Made by a program: the position numbers and the translations under genes. Shown piece by piece: positions 53,669 through 64,000 of a stretch of DNA of 64,000 nucleotides. The notes under the pieces are model-generated. The model ran no database searches and had not been told where the DNA came from. It was given only the letters and a program-made list of their open reading frames with translations. Source of the stretch: Antedon mediterranea (lineage: Eukaryota > Echinodermata > Crinoidea > Comatulida > Antedonidae); the NCBI RefSeq assembly GCF_964355755.1, contig NC_092677.1:19874101-19938100 (forward strand), in the 5' to 3' direction. Position 1 is the stretch's first letter, and each line of letters begins with the position of its first letter.

Positions 53669-54962
53669 CAGGGAAAAATTTCATGGCAAAATTTTGAATA
53701 GCAATAATTGCCAATCAATTTGAAAATTGATTAGAAATTTCAATACATTTGTGTAGCATTTTGTTTGTGTATTTAGAAAGTTATTGTATTTTATATAACA
53801 ATTTGGTAATTACTTAAAAAGGTTGAAGTTAAAAATGTCGCACATTATCCAATGTGCAGGCCAGCAGTATACCAGTAGGCCTGATATTCTGCCCGGGCTA
53901 AGCTTAAATGAAATGTGTGTGGTGCGTCAAGGTACCCTAACTACTGTACTGAAACATGGTATGCATCCAACTAGCCTGGCTCTCATTACAGCATTGGTCG
54001 AAACCAACACATATTATTGCTTTTATTACAAGGTTGAACATATAATATGTGCAAAATGTATGTTCATACTACGAAATTTCGTTATGGATTGGAATTTATG
54101 TTTATTTAAGTAACTTGCTTCCTGGGAAAATATAGGTACTGTATGCTCACTGTGTTATGTTATTTCTGTTGGTTACACTTTGGCACACAGCATTGTTTAC
54201 CGTATTGCTTGAAAGGTGATGCATGCCCCATGATGATGGAACGATTTGCACGGCATGCATTTTGCTGCCCTCAATTATTTAAAAGTAAAAACATGCATGT
54301 CGTCGATCTTTAAAAGAATAATTATATCTCTACTACTTTTCGATGAAATAAACCAAACAACGTAAGTGACGGTTCTTGACTAAAATTTGGAGGCTTCAGA
54401 AGAGCCTGCGATGTCTAGACTAGACTATGTAGCCTTACACTAGTTTTTTATTTTTATTTTATTCAATCGAAACCAACAGCAATAATTACCGCCACTAACA
54501 GGTTTGATACAAACAAAGCCAGGACTGTTAAAAGCACCTTGATCGGTCCGAACATTGATCAAGAGCTTCTCTTGTCCAGTGCCCACCTTGACCAGAGGAA
54601 AGTCATAAGCCAATATGATGTATAAAGGCAGATACTAGATGCAGGGGTTGCCAAAAGAGTCAGCAGTGCTGATTTCAAATGCCTAACAGGACCCCAGCTC
54701 CATATAAAGCACCCTATATTCCCAGATGGTGTCCCATCCAAGCTCTAACCAGGCTCAACGTTGCTTAACTCTTAAATCTGACGAGAACCAGTGTTTCAAC
54801 GTGGTAAAGCCGTATTAAGGTACCTAGGCCTAGGTCTGGCCTATAGCTAGCCGTTGTTCATTGTTGTATCACGAAACCATGCGATCCATTTCAGTAATCG
54901 CGTAGCAATTGTTTTATTTTATGTCGCGATTTGTGATGCGATACTGGCGAAATTTTTCCCTG
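53669..54962. mobile_element. hAT-like non-autonomous insertion with CAGGG ends
   Basis: Perfect 14-base inverted ends CAGGGAAAAATTTC (53669-53682, complement 54949-54962) bound the interruption of the CR1-like RT. CAGGG termini fit hAT elements, but an 8-bp duplication is not clear (GGCTT occurs near both flanks). Inside lies a 5S-derived SINE (54440-54816). A 96-codon frame at 53823-54113 has no recognisable domain. Confidence 0.6.
54440..54816 (-). mobile_element. 5S rRNA-derived SINE (SINE3-type), minus strand
   Basis: Reading down from 54816, the first ~110 bases follow 5S rRNA: ATACGGCTTTACCACGTTGA, GGTTCTCGTCAGAT, GTTAAGCAACGTTGAGCCTG, CTTGGATGGGACACC and TCTGGGAATATAGGGTGCT. They include the internal polymerase III control regions. 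A non-5S body of about 250 bases follows, ending in an A-rich tail (AAATAAAAATAAAAAAC, plus coordinates 54445-54465). This is a SINE, not a 5S gene, because the body is fused without a terminator and the 5S part has many changes. Confidence 0.8.
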
Positions 54963-55625
54963 GGCTTTAGATCAGGTTGTTCATGTAGTTTTAGAACAAT
55001 AGACCAAATGGATTGAAGAGGGTGAATGTTTTGATTGCATCTTTCTAGATTTCAAAAAAGCGTTTGACAGTGTACCAAATGAAAGGCGTACGGCATTGGA
55101 GGAAATTTATTAAAATGGATTAGAGCATTTATTTCTTGACGGACACAACAAGTGGTGTTAAATCGAGTTCATTCAGAAAGCCTGAGAGAGTTAGTAGAGG
55201 AGACCCACAGGGCAGCGTGCTTGGTCCTGCACTGTTCAATATATTTATTAATGATCTCCCTAAAAGAGTTTTTTGCAAATGATACCAAAATGTACAACTT
55301 GGTAAACAGTGTGGAAGAATCAAATGGATTACAGGAAGATCTGAATAAATTATTTGCATGGTGAGAGAAATGGCTTCTCCTTTCAACCTAATAAAATGTA
55401 AAATTATGCATTTTGGAAGAAAGAATAGGAAAGTTGTCTATCATATGGGCACTGATCAAAGGAAAATTCCAATTCAATCAGTGGAATCAATAACAGATTT
55501 GGGAATCATACTTGACAACAAATTGTCCTTTGGATTACATGTTGCACAGAAGGCTTCTATGGCAAATAGAAAATTAGGAATGATAAAATGAATGTTTCAT
55601 TATCTCGATAACCATTCTTTCATGC
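54963..55625 (+). pseudogene. CR1-like element: RT C-terminal half
   Basis: Blocks in order: DQVVHVV, CFDCIFLDFKKAFDSVPNER, RTQQVVLNRVHSESLRELV-like, DPQGSVLGPALFNIFINDLP-like, then at the active site ANDTKMYNLVNSVEESNGLQ where relatives have YADDTKMY; here the tyrosine is lost and the first aspartate is asparagine (55275-55283). Next come KWLLPFNLIKCKIMHFGRKN-like and SITDLGIILDNKLSFGLHVA. Several frameshifts separate these blocks. The copy ends near 55625 before tandem repeats. Confidence 0.8.
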
Positions 55626-55639
55626 AGCTGTATAATCAA

Positions 55640-56070
55640 TCCCTTTAATTAGCGACCATTATATTATTTGGTATGAGTAAAAGACAAGAATAATAAAGTT
55701 TTTAATTATGTGACAAAAAATGAGTAACTGTACTGGTACTGCTGGTCCTCTTCCAATTAAAGATCACTATACTTAAAGACACCTCCAATTAGCGAACATA
55801 ATATTATTTGGTATGAGTAAAGACAAGAATAATAAAGTTTTTAATTATGTGACAAAAAACAAGTAACTGTACTGGTCCTCTTCCAACTAAAGATCACTTT
55901 ACTTTAAGACACTTCCAATTAGCGACCATTATATTATTTGGTATGAGCAAAGACGAGAATAATAAATAGTTTTTAACTGTGAAAAAAAAAAAAGAACTTT
56001 ACTGGTCCTCTTCAAATTAAAGATCACTATACTTAAAGACTCAAATTAGTGACCATTATACTTTTTGTTA
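55640..56070. repeat. Tandem repeat, unit about 130-140 bp, three copies
   Basis: AATTAGCGACCATTATATTA begins units at about 55647, 55787 and 55917, with a partial one at 56044. Each contains ATTTGGTATGAG, AGAATAATAAA and CTGGTCCTCTTC followed by TAAAGATCAC. Spacings fall from 140 to 127 through small deletions. Non-coding. Confidence 0.85.
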
Positions 56071-56399
56071 TGTCCATTCACTTCAATTGATATGGCTGAA
56101 CTCTGGTCTGTGAAACAACAGGTTTTATTGTAATTTGATAGACTAGGCCTATTTCTCCTCATATAAACAATAATAATAATATTTATTTGGATCGACATGT
56201 TTTGCGATTCAAGTTGATATTCTAAGGAATTATAAATACCCTAAATGGGAGTTGAATGTCCAGTGGCCTAATTGTTACAGGATAAAGGTGATTGTGACAG
56301 TCGAGGGACCTATTTTGTTACCGATGAAAACTTCCCGGGTGGTTGCAACCATTTTCAACAGCTGGTGTTATACTATTCAATGCTGAAAATTGTCTGGTA

Positions 56400-56850
56400 A
56401 AAAATTGCGCGCCCGTAGGAATTTTTGACATGCTCAAAATGACAAGAAACGCATAAAAAGTTGATTAGAAATTAATTTTGCGCATTTTGAAATTTTAAAT
56501 GCGCGTGCGCGCGTAACTTCTTGTGAAACATGCCATTTTTAATCCGTAGAAAGTTTGCCCCTGATATGACTTAAATTTTGTCAAAGTGTCAATACTAAAT
56601 GACTTTTGGTTTTTAATCTATGATCAATCATTGAAATTCATAAAATTGCGCGTAAGTCACGTTGCGCAACTATGACGTCATTCAAAAAAAGGAGGTGCAC
56701 AACTTCACGTAAATGCCCATATGTTGTCAAAGTTATGAAATGTTATGTTTACACATTTTAGAGAAACGCGATCCACAAAAAGGAAGGATGGAAAGAAGAA
56801 CTAGACATGAAACTCGTCACTTTGACGAGTTAGTTATCCGCTCGACAAAC
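56400..56850. repeat. Dispersed repeat G, copy 1
   Basis: Shares GAATTTTTGACATGCTCAAA, AGTTGATTAGAAATTAATTT, GCGTGCGCGCGTAACTTC and CACAACTTCACGTAAATGCC with 57520-57820, and the last parts plus AAAGTTATGAAATGTTATGT with 59545-59770. No terminal repeats or coding sequence were recognised. Stretches 56070-56400 and 56850-57380 hold nothing recognised. Confidence 0.7.
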
Positions 56851-57519
56851 GCCACGTGCACGTCATACGTTGGAATGTTGCACACAGAAAAAGATTATGG
56901 CATTATGACCTGAACTGAAGAATATGATATGTTGTTAGTGCTAAATTCTGTCTATTTTGTGTCATTTAGTACACAGTATAATCTGTATACACGTAATTTA
57001 AATTTTTAGGCATGAAGATGTCATAAAAATGAAATATCTTTAACTCATGTATAAGATAGTTGATTGACCTAGACAATATTAAAATCTCGGAGAAAAAGGA
57101 ATACAGATAAGCGTGATGCGCTCCATTTAATGTGATGAGCAATAAAGGAAAGAGACAAAAATCATACATTTACATTCGTGTGGCCATACGATGATGTCAC
57201 AATGTCCGGTTAGGCATATTGATTAATGATCCGATATCTACAACTCATCACCTACCAGAATATGTAAGTAAAAAAAAGTTTACCTCGTAGTTTAGAATCT
57301 ATGATTGTTTAAAAAAAGGCATAATTTTTACGAATTTTTGAATTTTTTCATTAAAAACACGCACAAATTGTACAATTCGACATGCTCGTATGACGTAATT
57401 TTAAGTCTAAATTGTTTTAAAATTTGATAAAATTACTATAAAAGGCTGGAAAAACATAATTCACGCAAAAAAGATGTTTTTAGCGCTACGTGCGGACCAC
57501 GCGCGTAAGATTGTTCGCG

Positions 57520-57817
57520 CGCGTGGGAATTTTTGACATGCTCAAAATGTCATGATCAGCGTAGAAAGTTGATTAGAAATTAATTTTGCGCATTTTAAAT
57601 TTTAAATGGGCGTGCGCGCGTAACTTCGTGTAAAACATGCCATTTTTAGTGCACAAAAAGTTAGCGCAAGATATAAATTAAACTTTTGCTAAGTTTCAAC
57701 TTAAATTGTTATATGGTTTTCAATCTATGTTAAATACGGGAAATTCATAAAATCACGCGTAAGTCACGTTACGCATTTCTAACGTCATTCACAACTTCAC
57801 GTGAATGCCCATACAGT
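57520..57817. repeat. Dispersed repeat G, copy 2
   Basis: Second copy of the repeat at 56400-56850, same orientation, without the TATGTTGTCAAAG end because another insertion (57818-58768) follows the phrase GTGAATGCCCATAC. Confidence 0.7.
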
Positions 57818-58768
57818 ACAGGACAGAATTATTGCAAAAATCCCAACGCATTCAACACGTTGTCGTTGCGTTGTGTTTGCGTTGCGTTGAACGGCTTTCA
57901 ACGTTTAGTTGTTTATTCAACGAAAGTCATTATCAGCATGTCAAGTAAACAATGAGTTATTTCAACGCTAGCTGCTGCAGCACTAGACTGGCCGATTGCA
58001 CGCCTGAACGATCAGTAACAACAACAGGCAAAATACCTATCGGCAGTCACTACCAGATATTTTAATATAAATAAAATATATATGAAGCTTAGATATATTT
58101 TAAAGTATTGAACGGACAGTTACCAAATAAAACACACAGTGATATTTCCCAGTGTTTAGTGAAGGAAAACATCGAATAATAAGGTCGATGCCAAGTCTAA
58201 CAGTTAACACTGTACTGTAGGCCTTCCGGGGGAAAACACGATCTCACGTCGTAAAATCAAACAACGTGGAAATTACTGACATCAACACACGAGGCCGCCA
58301 CCCCGGTTTCCTCAAGAAAAACACCACGTGTGTTATGACGTATTTAACGATAGTTAATGACGACGAAGTAATTAATTTTATTTAGGCCTACATTTTTTAG
58401 CTGTTCGAGATTCAAGAGATAAAGTTAAAATATTGTTTCTCTATTTTGGTTTTTATTTTATAATTGTCCCATTGTTTGTTGTAATGTAATTTGAAAGAAC
58501 TAAAAAATTTGACATGTCCGACACCCATGAACCAAATCTTTATAAATCGAACAACATTACATTTTAAAGTACAACAAGCGTTTTGAATACGTTAACAATA
58601 GAGCGTGTTGAATGTGTTGAACCCGTTGACCGTTCATTGAAGACGTTAAACAATTGAATTCCATAGCGTTGAACGCGTTGAAAACTTTGCGCGTTTTGAA
58701 AAGCATCACACTGTAACTGTTTAAAATGTTGGCTGTTCGCTCGCATATTCTCGCAACTCCCATCCATT
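57818..58768. mobile_element. Candidate DNA element with 8-bp direct repeat CATACAGT
   Basis: CATACAGT flanks it (57810-57817, 58769-58776). Both end regions are rich in CGTTGAA or its complement TTCAACG (left about 57840-57920, right about 58600-58690), arranged in inverted fashion. A convincing terminal inverted repeat was not seen. Interior has no gene; overlapping minus-strand frames at 58557-58767 only reflect the repeated motif. Confidence 0.45.
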
Positions 58769-58776
58769 CATACAGT

Positions 58777-59544
58777 TTCAGGAGGAGGCCAATATAATTA
58801 TACAGTATTAAGAAACAATAGTATGTTAAAGAGAAAACGCCTAAACCTCGCCTATAATAATATATTGTCTTGCATCAGAATAATGTGGTTCTTTATTCTG
58901 AATTGTTTGGTTATTCAAATATTTGTGGGTTACACCTAGGCGTGAATAATATGGTATGGCACAGGTTTTGATTTTAAAGAAAACGCCTAACATTGCCTAT
59001 TGTCATCAGATTGGTCATTCCTATTTCTTGGTTATATTTAACGCTTTTCTCTACATGGGTTACGTTAGGCATCACAATAATTAATTTATAATATAATACA
59101 TGATAATGATATATTTATGGATAATAATAAAACTAAACGATTTTTTCCCTTTTAATTACGCGTTATTTCATAATGAATGAACTCTTCACCTTTCGATCAG
59201 TTCGTCCCTCACGTCACGAAAAGCATGCGTGAAAAAGACGACGACCATGCTGGATCGTGACGTTATGTTGGTGGTGTATTGTTGCCTTCCACGGCGGCGG
59301 GTGTAGGCTACGTTGTTTTTATAAATAATCGAGAAAAATGTAGTACAGTTCTGCGAAGTTTTTAGTTTGGAAATAATTAATTACGATGTGACCTAGCCTC
59401 CAAGATTCACCGCCGCCTTAACTTTGGTATTTAATACTCCAGTTAATATAGGCACACAGTAATTGAGGACATGACCACTACTTTAACTGCGATGGCAGAC
59501 GCGGCTCATATACACACATGGCCTATAAGCGAGACACAAAAATA
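58777..59544. other. Spacer without recognised gene
   Basis: AT-rich; the phrase AAAGAAAACGCCTAA-like occurs twice (about 58834 and 58977), nothing else recognised. Confidence 0.4.
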
Positions 59545-59770
59545 GAGGAGAAATGCGCGTGCGCGCGTAACGTCTTGTAAAACATGGCATTTTTAAAGCT
59601 GCACAACTTCACGTAAATGCCCATATGTTGACAAAGTTATGAAATGTTATGTTTACAAGTTTTTGAGATACGTGAGACACAAAAATGGAGGAGAAAGAAA
59701 TAAGATAAAAAAAAAAAAAGTAACAGGACGATTACAAGGAGTTATCCGCTACTAAGCGGATAACTAATAA
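59545..59770. repeat. Dispersed repeat G, copy 3
   Basis: Contains GCGCGTGCGCGCGTAAC, AAAACATGGCATTTTTAAAG, CACAACTTCACGTAAATGCC and AAAGTTATGAAATGTTATGT in the order seen at 56510-56755, but lacks the segment between them. AGTTATCCGCT follows as in copy 1. Confidence 0.7.
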
Positions 59771-60698
59771 TACAGAAAAAAACTGTTTATCTCATACAAT
59801 AACAAGCGGATAACTAAATATGTACTTAAAAAATACTACCACCACTGTGATAAAATGTAAATCTATCACTGAAATTAAAATGGAATATTTTTACTCACCA
59901 ATTTCAGTTGTCAAACAATTGACTTTTGTATACTGTAATTAAAGTTTGTAAAAATACCTGAAAACAGTTTAATCCATTAGAAATTGCTTGATCATGTGAC
60001 CTGCAAATGCATGAATGGGCCAATCAGCAGCCAAATAAATGACGTCATGTGATATTCATTCTAAACTATTTAAGCGTCGGATTTTCAGATATTAGAAATC
60101 CACTCAAACACGCCTATAAATATGTTTATAATTTGTAATTAAAACTACACAAAATTATCTTATGTTTTGAATATTCAAACGCATATCGTTAATTAAACAC
60201 TAAAAATATTGCCGTTACATTACTGTTACGAAAGCCGGTTTCGATTATGCCAATAAGCCTACCGCCGTCAGATATCAGTATTATAGGCAGGGCTGCAAAT
60301 TAAGGGGTATTTGGTAATTTTTCTGTTTGCGACTAAAGAAACAGAATAGGTCGCGCATAGCGCGACAAGATCGTCTGCTTGTGCGAGTTGTTTCAAATTG
60401 AAGTCAGGTGTGTTTTCCCTATTTCAAACACTGTGTAATTTAATCTCTCTACTACGGAAGGCTCAGGAGTTTCCACTAGTCACCACCGCCGCAAAGGAGT
60501 CAGGTTCATTCAAGCGTACAAAGCCCCTAAACATTTTACACTCGTTGTGATTGGAAGTTCGTCCATTTATTGCATGCTGCCTTACCCAATCACACAAAAG
60601 GACACCAAACACACAGCACTAATGACGCGCGGACAACACAAACCTCGTGGAAAATCACCTCTGTTTTAAAGAAGGAATATAAAAACAATTGTACCGCC
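59771..60698. other. Spacer without recognised gene
   Basis: Contains AAGCGGATAACTA repeats at the start and unique-looking sequence later. A 74-codon frame (60570-60794) runs into the hAT element end and is not supported as a gene. Confidence 0.4.
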
Positions 60699-62449
60699 CA
60701 TAGTTGCCATTTCTGGCATTATTATGCTTTTTGGCATTATTTAGAGGCCCACGGCGTCTGGCATAATGCCGCGGCATTATTTAGCCGTTTTTAGCATAAT
60801 CTGGCATAATTTTGTGTTTTTTGAACAACCAAAAAAATAATACACCACAGAACAAAAATAAAATATTTTGTTTAATCTTGCAATTTAATACATATCACCT
60901 TACACAATATCATATCGTACAAAACAGATCTGTTCGGGTTTTCCGTACAATAGTTCTTCCATCCTTTTGTTTGGGACTTAAATAGACTCTTCGGATAGGA
61001 AGGCTGCTCGAAAACTACCGTGTGTGCGATATAGGCAGCACAACAAATCTAGCTATGGCTAGCTATGTTGCTCTATTTCAGAGACCATGCAGGTTATTGG
61101 ATCCCCAGATATAGAGACAATTGAACGAAAACATTATGAAAGGGGTTTTGTTGTTTCAGTTCATAATTATAAGTGGCCGCACCCCTACCCCAACCCTTGA
61201 AATGGCAATTTCCAGTAACTAATTAGAAGCTCTAATTTTAAAAAGAATTTCTTCTAGGAGAATTTGTTTTCCATATTTCAAATTATGTTCCATTTGCATC
61301 GTCGTAGCAACCCTATTTTTCCAAATGTTCTTCACCTCTCAGCCCCAGTAGTGACCATGTGGGCGAGGTAATTTTTATTTAAAATTAAGTGCCATTTCCG
61401 CCCATCGAGCAGCTCTATTTTTCCATTTTTTTTTTTACCTCAGCCCCAACCATGGTGGGGCTGAGGTCATGGAGACACTTAATATATATTTTTATTTCCT
61501 ATTTTAAATTATAATTGCCATTTTCAAAACTATGATGGGCTAAGATCCTGGAGGTACTAATAAATATATTTTTATTTCATATTTGAAATTAAGTGCCATT
61601 TCCGCCCATTGAGCAGCTCTATTTTCCCAAATTTTCTTACCTCAGCACCAGCCATGGTGGAGCTGAGGTCCTGGAGACACTTATATATTTTTATTTCCTA
61701 TTTTAAATTATAATTGCCATTTTCGAACTATGGTGGGCTAAGATCCTGGAGGTACTAATAAATATATTTTTATTTCATATCTGAAATTAAGTGCCATTTC
61801 AGGCCGTCGAGCAGCTCTATTTTCCAAATGTTTGTACCTCAGTCCCAACCATGGTGGGGCTGAGGTCCTGGAGACACTTAATATATATTTTGATTTCCTA
61901 TTTTCAATGATAATTGCCATTTTCGAACTATGGTGGGCTAAGATCCTTGAGACACTAATAAATATATTTTTATTTCATATTTTAAATTAAGTAACATTTC
62001 CGGCCATCAGCATTTTTCAAAATTTTCTTATCAACCATGGTGGGGCTGAGGTCCTGGAGACACTTAACACTTTCACCGCCAGGCATTCAACAAAGGAAGT
62101 ACCCCTCACCGCCAGCCATTTTAGATAAATTTACCTGTTTTTCAAAGCTCATAGCAAAGGTGTTTGTAATCAGAATAACAAGCAATATACACTCAAATAA
62201 TGAGATAGAAATAAACTTTCCAATGGTACCAAACACTTTATTGAAATAAAACTGTAATATCACATAATTGTACAAAGAACTTGGCTCACTTTTAGCACTT
62301 TAGGTTCAATCGGAGAACAAAGCAGAGATAATGAGGTTTTTAGCCTGGCTGCACCGTCTGTCAGTGTCACGTTTCTCAACCTATTCTACAAACTAGTCTA
62401 AGCCAGGCTAGCTAAATTATCTCCAAATATTTATTACATTTTATAAACC

Positions 62450-62620
62450 AGATTTAGGTACAAATATACCTTCATCATCTGGGGATAATAAATACTCATT
62501 TTCAGAGTCAGAGTCGGCAAATATTTCTGCAATTGCTTCGTCTGCAGTAAGCACATTATGTTGTTTACGGATAGGACGCGATGTAGGCCAGCTGGGTCAT
62601 TGGCACTAGGGGTTAATAAA
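62450..62620 (-). pseudogene. piggyBac-like transposase N-terminal remnant
   Basis: The minus strand reads RPIRKQHNVLTADEAIAEIF followed by ADSDSENEYLLSPDDEGI and a stop at about 62450. An acidic, serine-rich N-terminus with L-TADEA and E-IF-DSDSE is common in piggyBac transposases; the catalytic DDD domain is absent. Recognition rests on composition and on the TTAA-flanked context. Confidence 0.55.
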
Positions 62621-62713
62621 GTATCAAAATATTTGCGGTCCAGGTCGATTTGGATGTTGAAATTTTTATATGCGGTCCATATATACATGATCTAACAAAT
62701 TGTGCAATAAAAA

Positions 62714-62741
62714 GCCAAAGACGGAAATTTCCGTCTTTGGC
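62714..62741. repeat. Perfect 28-base palindrome near the piggyBac end
   Basis: GCCAAAGACGGAAA followed by its exact complement. A second, imperfect copy (AAAGACGGAGATTTCCGTCTTT) is at about 62761-62782, next to the terminal repeat. Confidence 0.9.
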
Positions 62742-63479
62742 GGTCTGGCGCTGGGCATCGAAAGACGGAGATTTCCGTCTTTGGCGGTGAAAGTGTTAAT
62801 ATATATTTTTATTTCCTATTTTAAATTATAATTGCCATTTTCTAATTATGGTGGGCTAAGATCCTTTCATATTTGAAATTAAGTGCAAAGATCGAGCAGC
62901 TCTCATATTTCAGCTCAAAAATTCTAAATTTCCATGGCTGTAACAGGTTTTTTTTGGGGGTGGGGGGGGGGGGGGGAGAAGGGTTCGTGGGTTCGTGTTT
63001 GTGTCATTTGCAATTACCATTTCACCCCAGATATTTTTAGAATTATTAGTTATTACTCACAAAACTAAAAATACAATTTTTGAACGACATAGGGATACAA
63101 TTTAGGCCCTATTTTGTGTCAGTTGGGGTTTTACAAACGTTTATTAGACATACAACCGTTGGTGGCGCTGTTTAGGGCCACATTTTGGGGATCTGGCATT
63201 ATTTTTCCCAATCTGGCATTATTTGAGACAGGATACGGCATAATTTAAATTTTATCGCTGGCAACGCTGGTACCGCCGTACACAGAAGTTAGCCAGGGCG
63301 GGCGCGGTAGATACAAAGGATTGTCGTCGCGCAGTCATCAGCATTTTTTAGGCAGTATAAATGGTTACATCATGATTAATAAATAATGTAATTTATTAAT
63401 GATATACATAATAATATCTATTCATTATATAGATTAAACAGCAGTATTGTTTATCAGTAAATTTAATACTTTATTCCAG

Positions 63480-63633
63480 ATTCTGATTATCGAAAATTAT
63501 ATATCAGAGAAAATACCGCAACTTTTCCTACGAAGTAGCTTCGTAGATAAAACAGGCTACGTTGTTGGCTTTGTAGGTTGTACATTGTTTGGCTTCGTTA
63601 GTAACCTCAATAAACAACCTCACGATGTTCTTA
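63480..63633 (+). CDS. Possible exon of an unknown gene
   Basis: The stretch is bounded by an acceptor-like TACTTTATTCCAG and a donor GTAAGT (63634-63639), and one frame is open through it (IPQLFLRSSFVDKTGYVVGF, then VGCTLFGFVSNLNKQPHDVL). It contains a hydrophobic segment that could span a membrane. No family is recognised. The flanks (63278-63479 and 63640-64000) show nothing recognisable. Confidence 0.25.
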
Positions 63634-64000
63634 GTAAGTAACACTAACAAGGTGTGAAAATTATTATTTAATGTGTTATTTTTGACTGGCGGAGGAGGAC
63701 CAATTTGTACATTACTAAGAAATATATAATATAATAGTTTTTATTCGTAAACGTTTCATTCGTGTGTGTTTTTTTACTCTCAACGGCGAATATAAATTTC
63801 CCACAATGTAAACGTAGAGACACGATCCAACACAATGAACTATGCCAACTAATAAAAATAATATAGCGAACGTCCAGTCGATCCAGAAACATGCAAACAA
63901 AAAGATCGTAAACAATTCATTCGCTCAAAAAGACTGCCGACAGAGAAGACCGTAATTAATACAGACCTAGTTTTTTGGTCACATGTCATGAAACGCGATA

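Larger units (their letters stand above)
62068..62795. mobile_element. piggyBac-type element with TTAA duplication, inside the tandem array
   Basis: TTAA at 62064-62067 and 62796-62799, inverted ends CACTTTCACCGCCA. Subterminal palindromes are present near the right end. It carries the remains of a transposase N-terminus on the minus strand (62450-62620). It sits in the fourth unit of the ~200-bp array, so it is younger than the array. Confidence 0.85.
61360..62925. repeat. Tandem array, unit about 200 bp, inside the hAT element
   Basis: AATTAAGTGCCATTTC starts units at about 61382, 61587, 61785 and 61985 (spacings 205, 198, 200), with a last damaged unit after the piggyBac insertion (62877). 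Each unit has GAGCAGCTCTATTTT, the palindrome CTCAGCCCCAACCATGGTGG followed by GGCTGAG, then GGTCCTGGAGACACTTA and TGGTGGGCTAAGATCCT. Small frames through the array are not genes. Confidence 0.9.
60699..63269. mobile_element. Non-autonomous hAT element with 8-bp target duplication
   Basis: GTACCGCC stands at 60691-60698 and 63270-63277. The inverted ends are CATAGTTGCCA and (complement) CAGCGTTGCCA, a hAT-type terminus. Near both ends CTGGCATTATTT-like units recur (60710-60800 and 63185-63245, inverted), as subterminal transposase-binding arrays do in hAT elements. No hAT transposase is found. The centre holds a ~200-bp tandem array (61360-62925), which is itself split by a piggyBac-type element. 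A run of about 20 G lies near 62955-62975. Confidence 0.8.

Noticed and set aside
53823-54113. 96-codon frame in the hAT-like insertion
   Set aside because: No transposase motif or other domain was recognised; it may be chance in a non-autonomous element.
54440-54816. 5S rRNA gene
   Set aside because: The 5S part is mutated, fused to an unrelated body with an A-rich tail and lies in a transposon; a SINE explains it better.

Overview
The window looks like AT-rich nuclear DNA of a marine invertebrate, most probably an echinoderm. This rests on spliced host exons with GT-AG introns, tracts of the palindrome AGGCCTAG, tRNA- and 5S-derived SINEs, Penelope-like and DIRS-like retroelements, and foldback transposons built like the TU elements described in sea urchin. 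The assignment is an inference; no species can be named from the sequence alone.

Only one host gene is securely recognised: MRPL38 (mitochondrial large-subunit ribosomal protein 38, a PEBP-fold protein) on the minus strand. Six 3' coding exons lie at 48184-48315, 46329-46537, 41516-41634, 37930-38085, 37159-37295 and 36586-36701, all joining in phase; the exon(s) for roughly the first 90 residues were not found. Its introns hold a large inverted repeat (38149-40085), a tRNA-derived SINE (about 42355) and a TA-flanked foldback element (43088-45844).

Region 1-18 kb is a stack of nested insertions. A CR1-like retrotransposon tail is cut by three foldback elements (503-2412, 2502-4559, 4594-5414). 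A second non-LTR element, called family R here, starts near 6.04 kb and ends near 17.99 kb. It is split by a fourth foldback element (6459-7622), a CR1-like LINE (about 7736-10178, itself holding a SINE), a family-A element (10943-11653) and a Harbinger-like element with a TTA target duplication (11977-15445, itself holding a LINE fragment).

Region 18-34 kb holds a second family-A copy, several LINE 3' ends, two Penelope fragments head to head, a second family-R copy, a DIRS-like element with a tyrosine-recombinase gene, an SGNH-hydrolase fragment, and a LINE (29842-32968) inserted with an 11-bp target duplication into a jockey-like element; that LINE carries the third family-A copy. A Penelope 3' end follows at 33.7 kb.

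Region 34-48 kb is the MRPL38 gene and its flank. Region 49.5-55.6 kb is a single CR1-like element (ORF1 end, endonuclease, RT) split by a tRNA-like insertion, a piggyBac-type MITE (TTAA), a TA-type MITE and a hAT-like insertion carrying a 5S-derived SINE. Region 55.6-60.7 kb holds tandem and dispersed repeats. A hAT element with an 8-bp target duplication (60699-63269) carries a ~200-bp tandem array that was hit by another piggyBac-type element. No autonomous, intact transposon was found, and no new multi-gene system; the most unusual material is the group of modular foldback elements and the depth of nesting.
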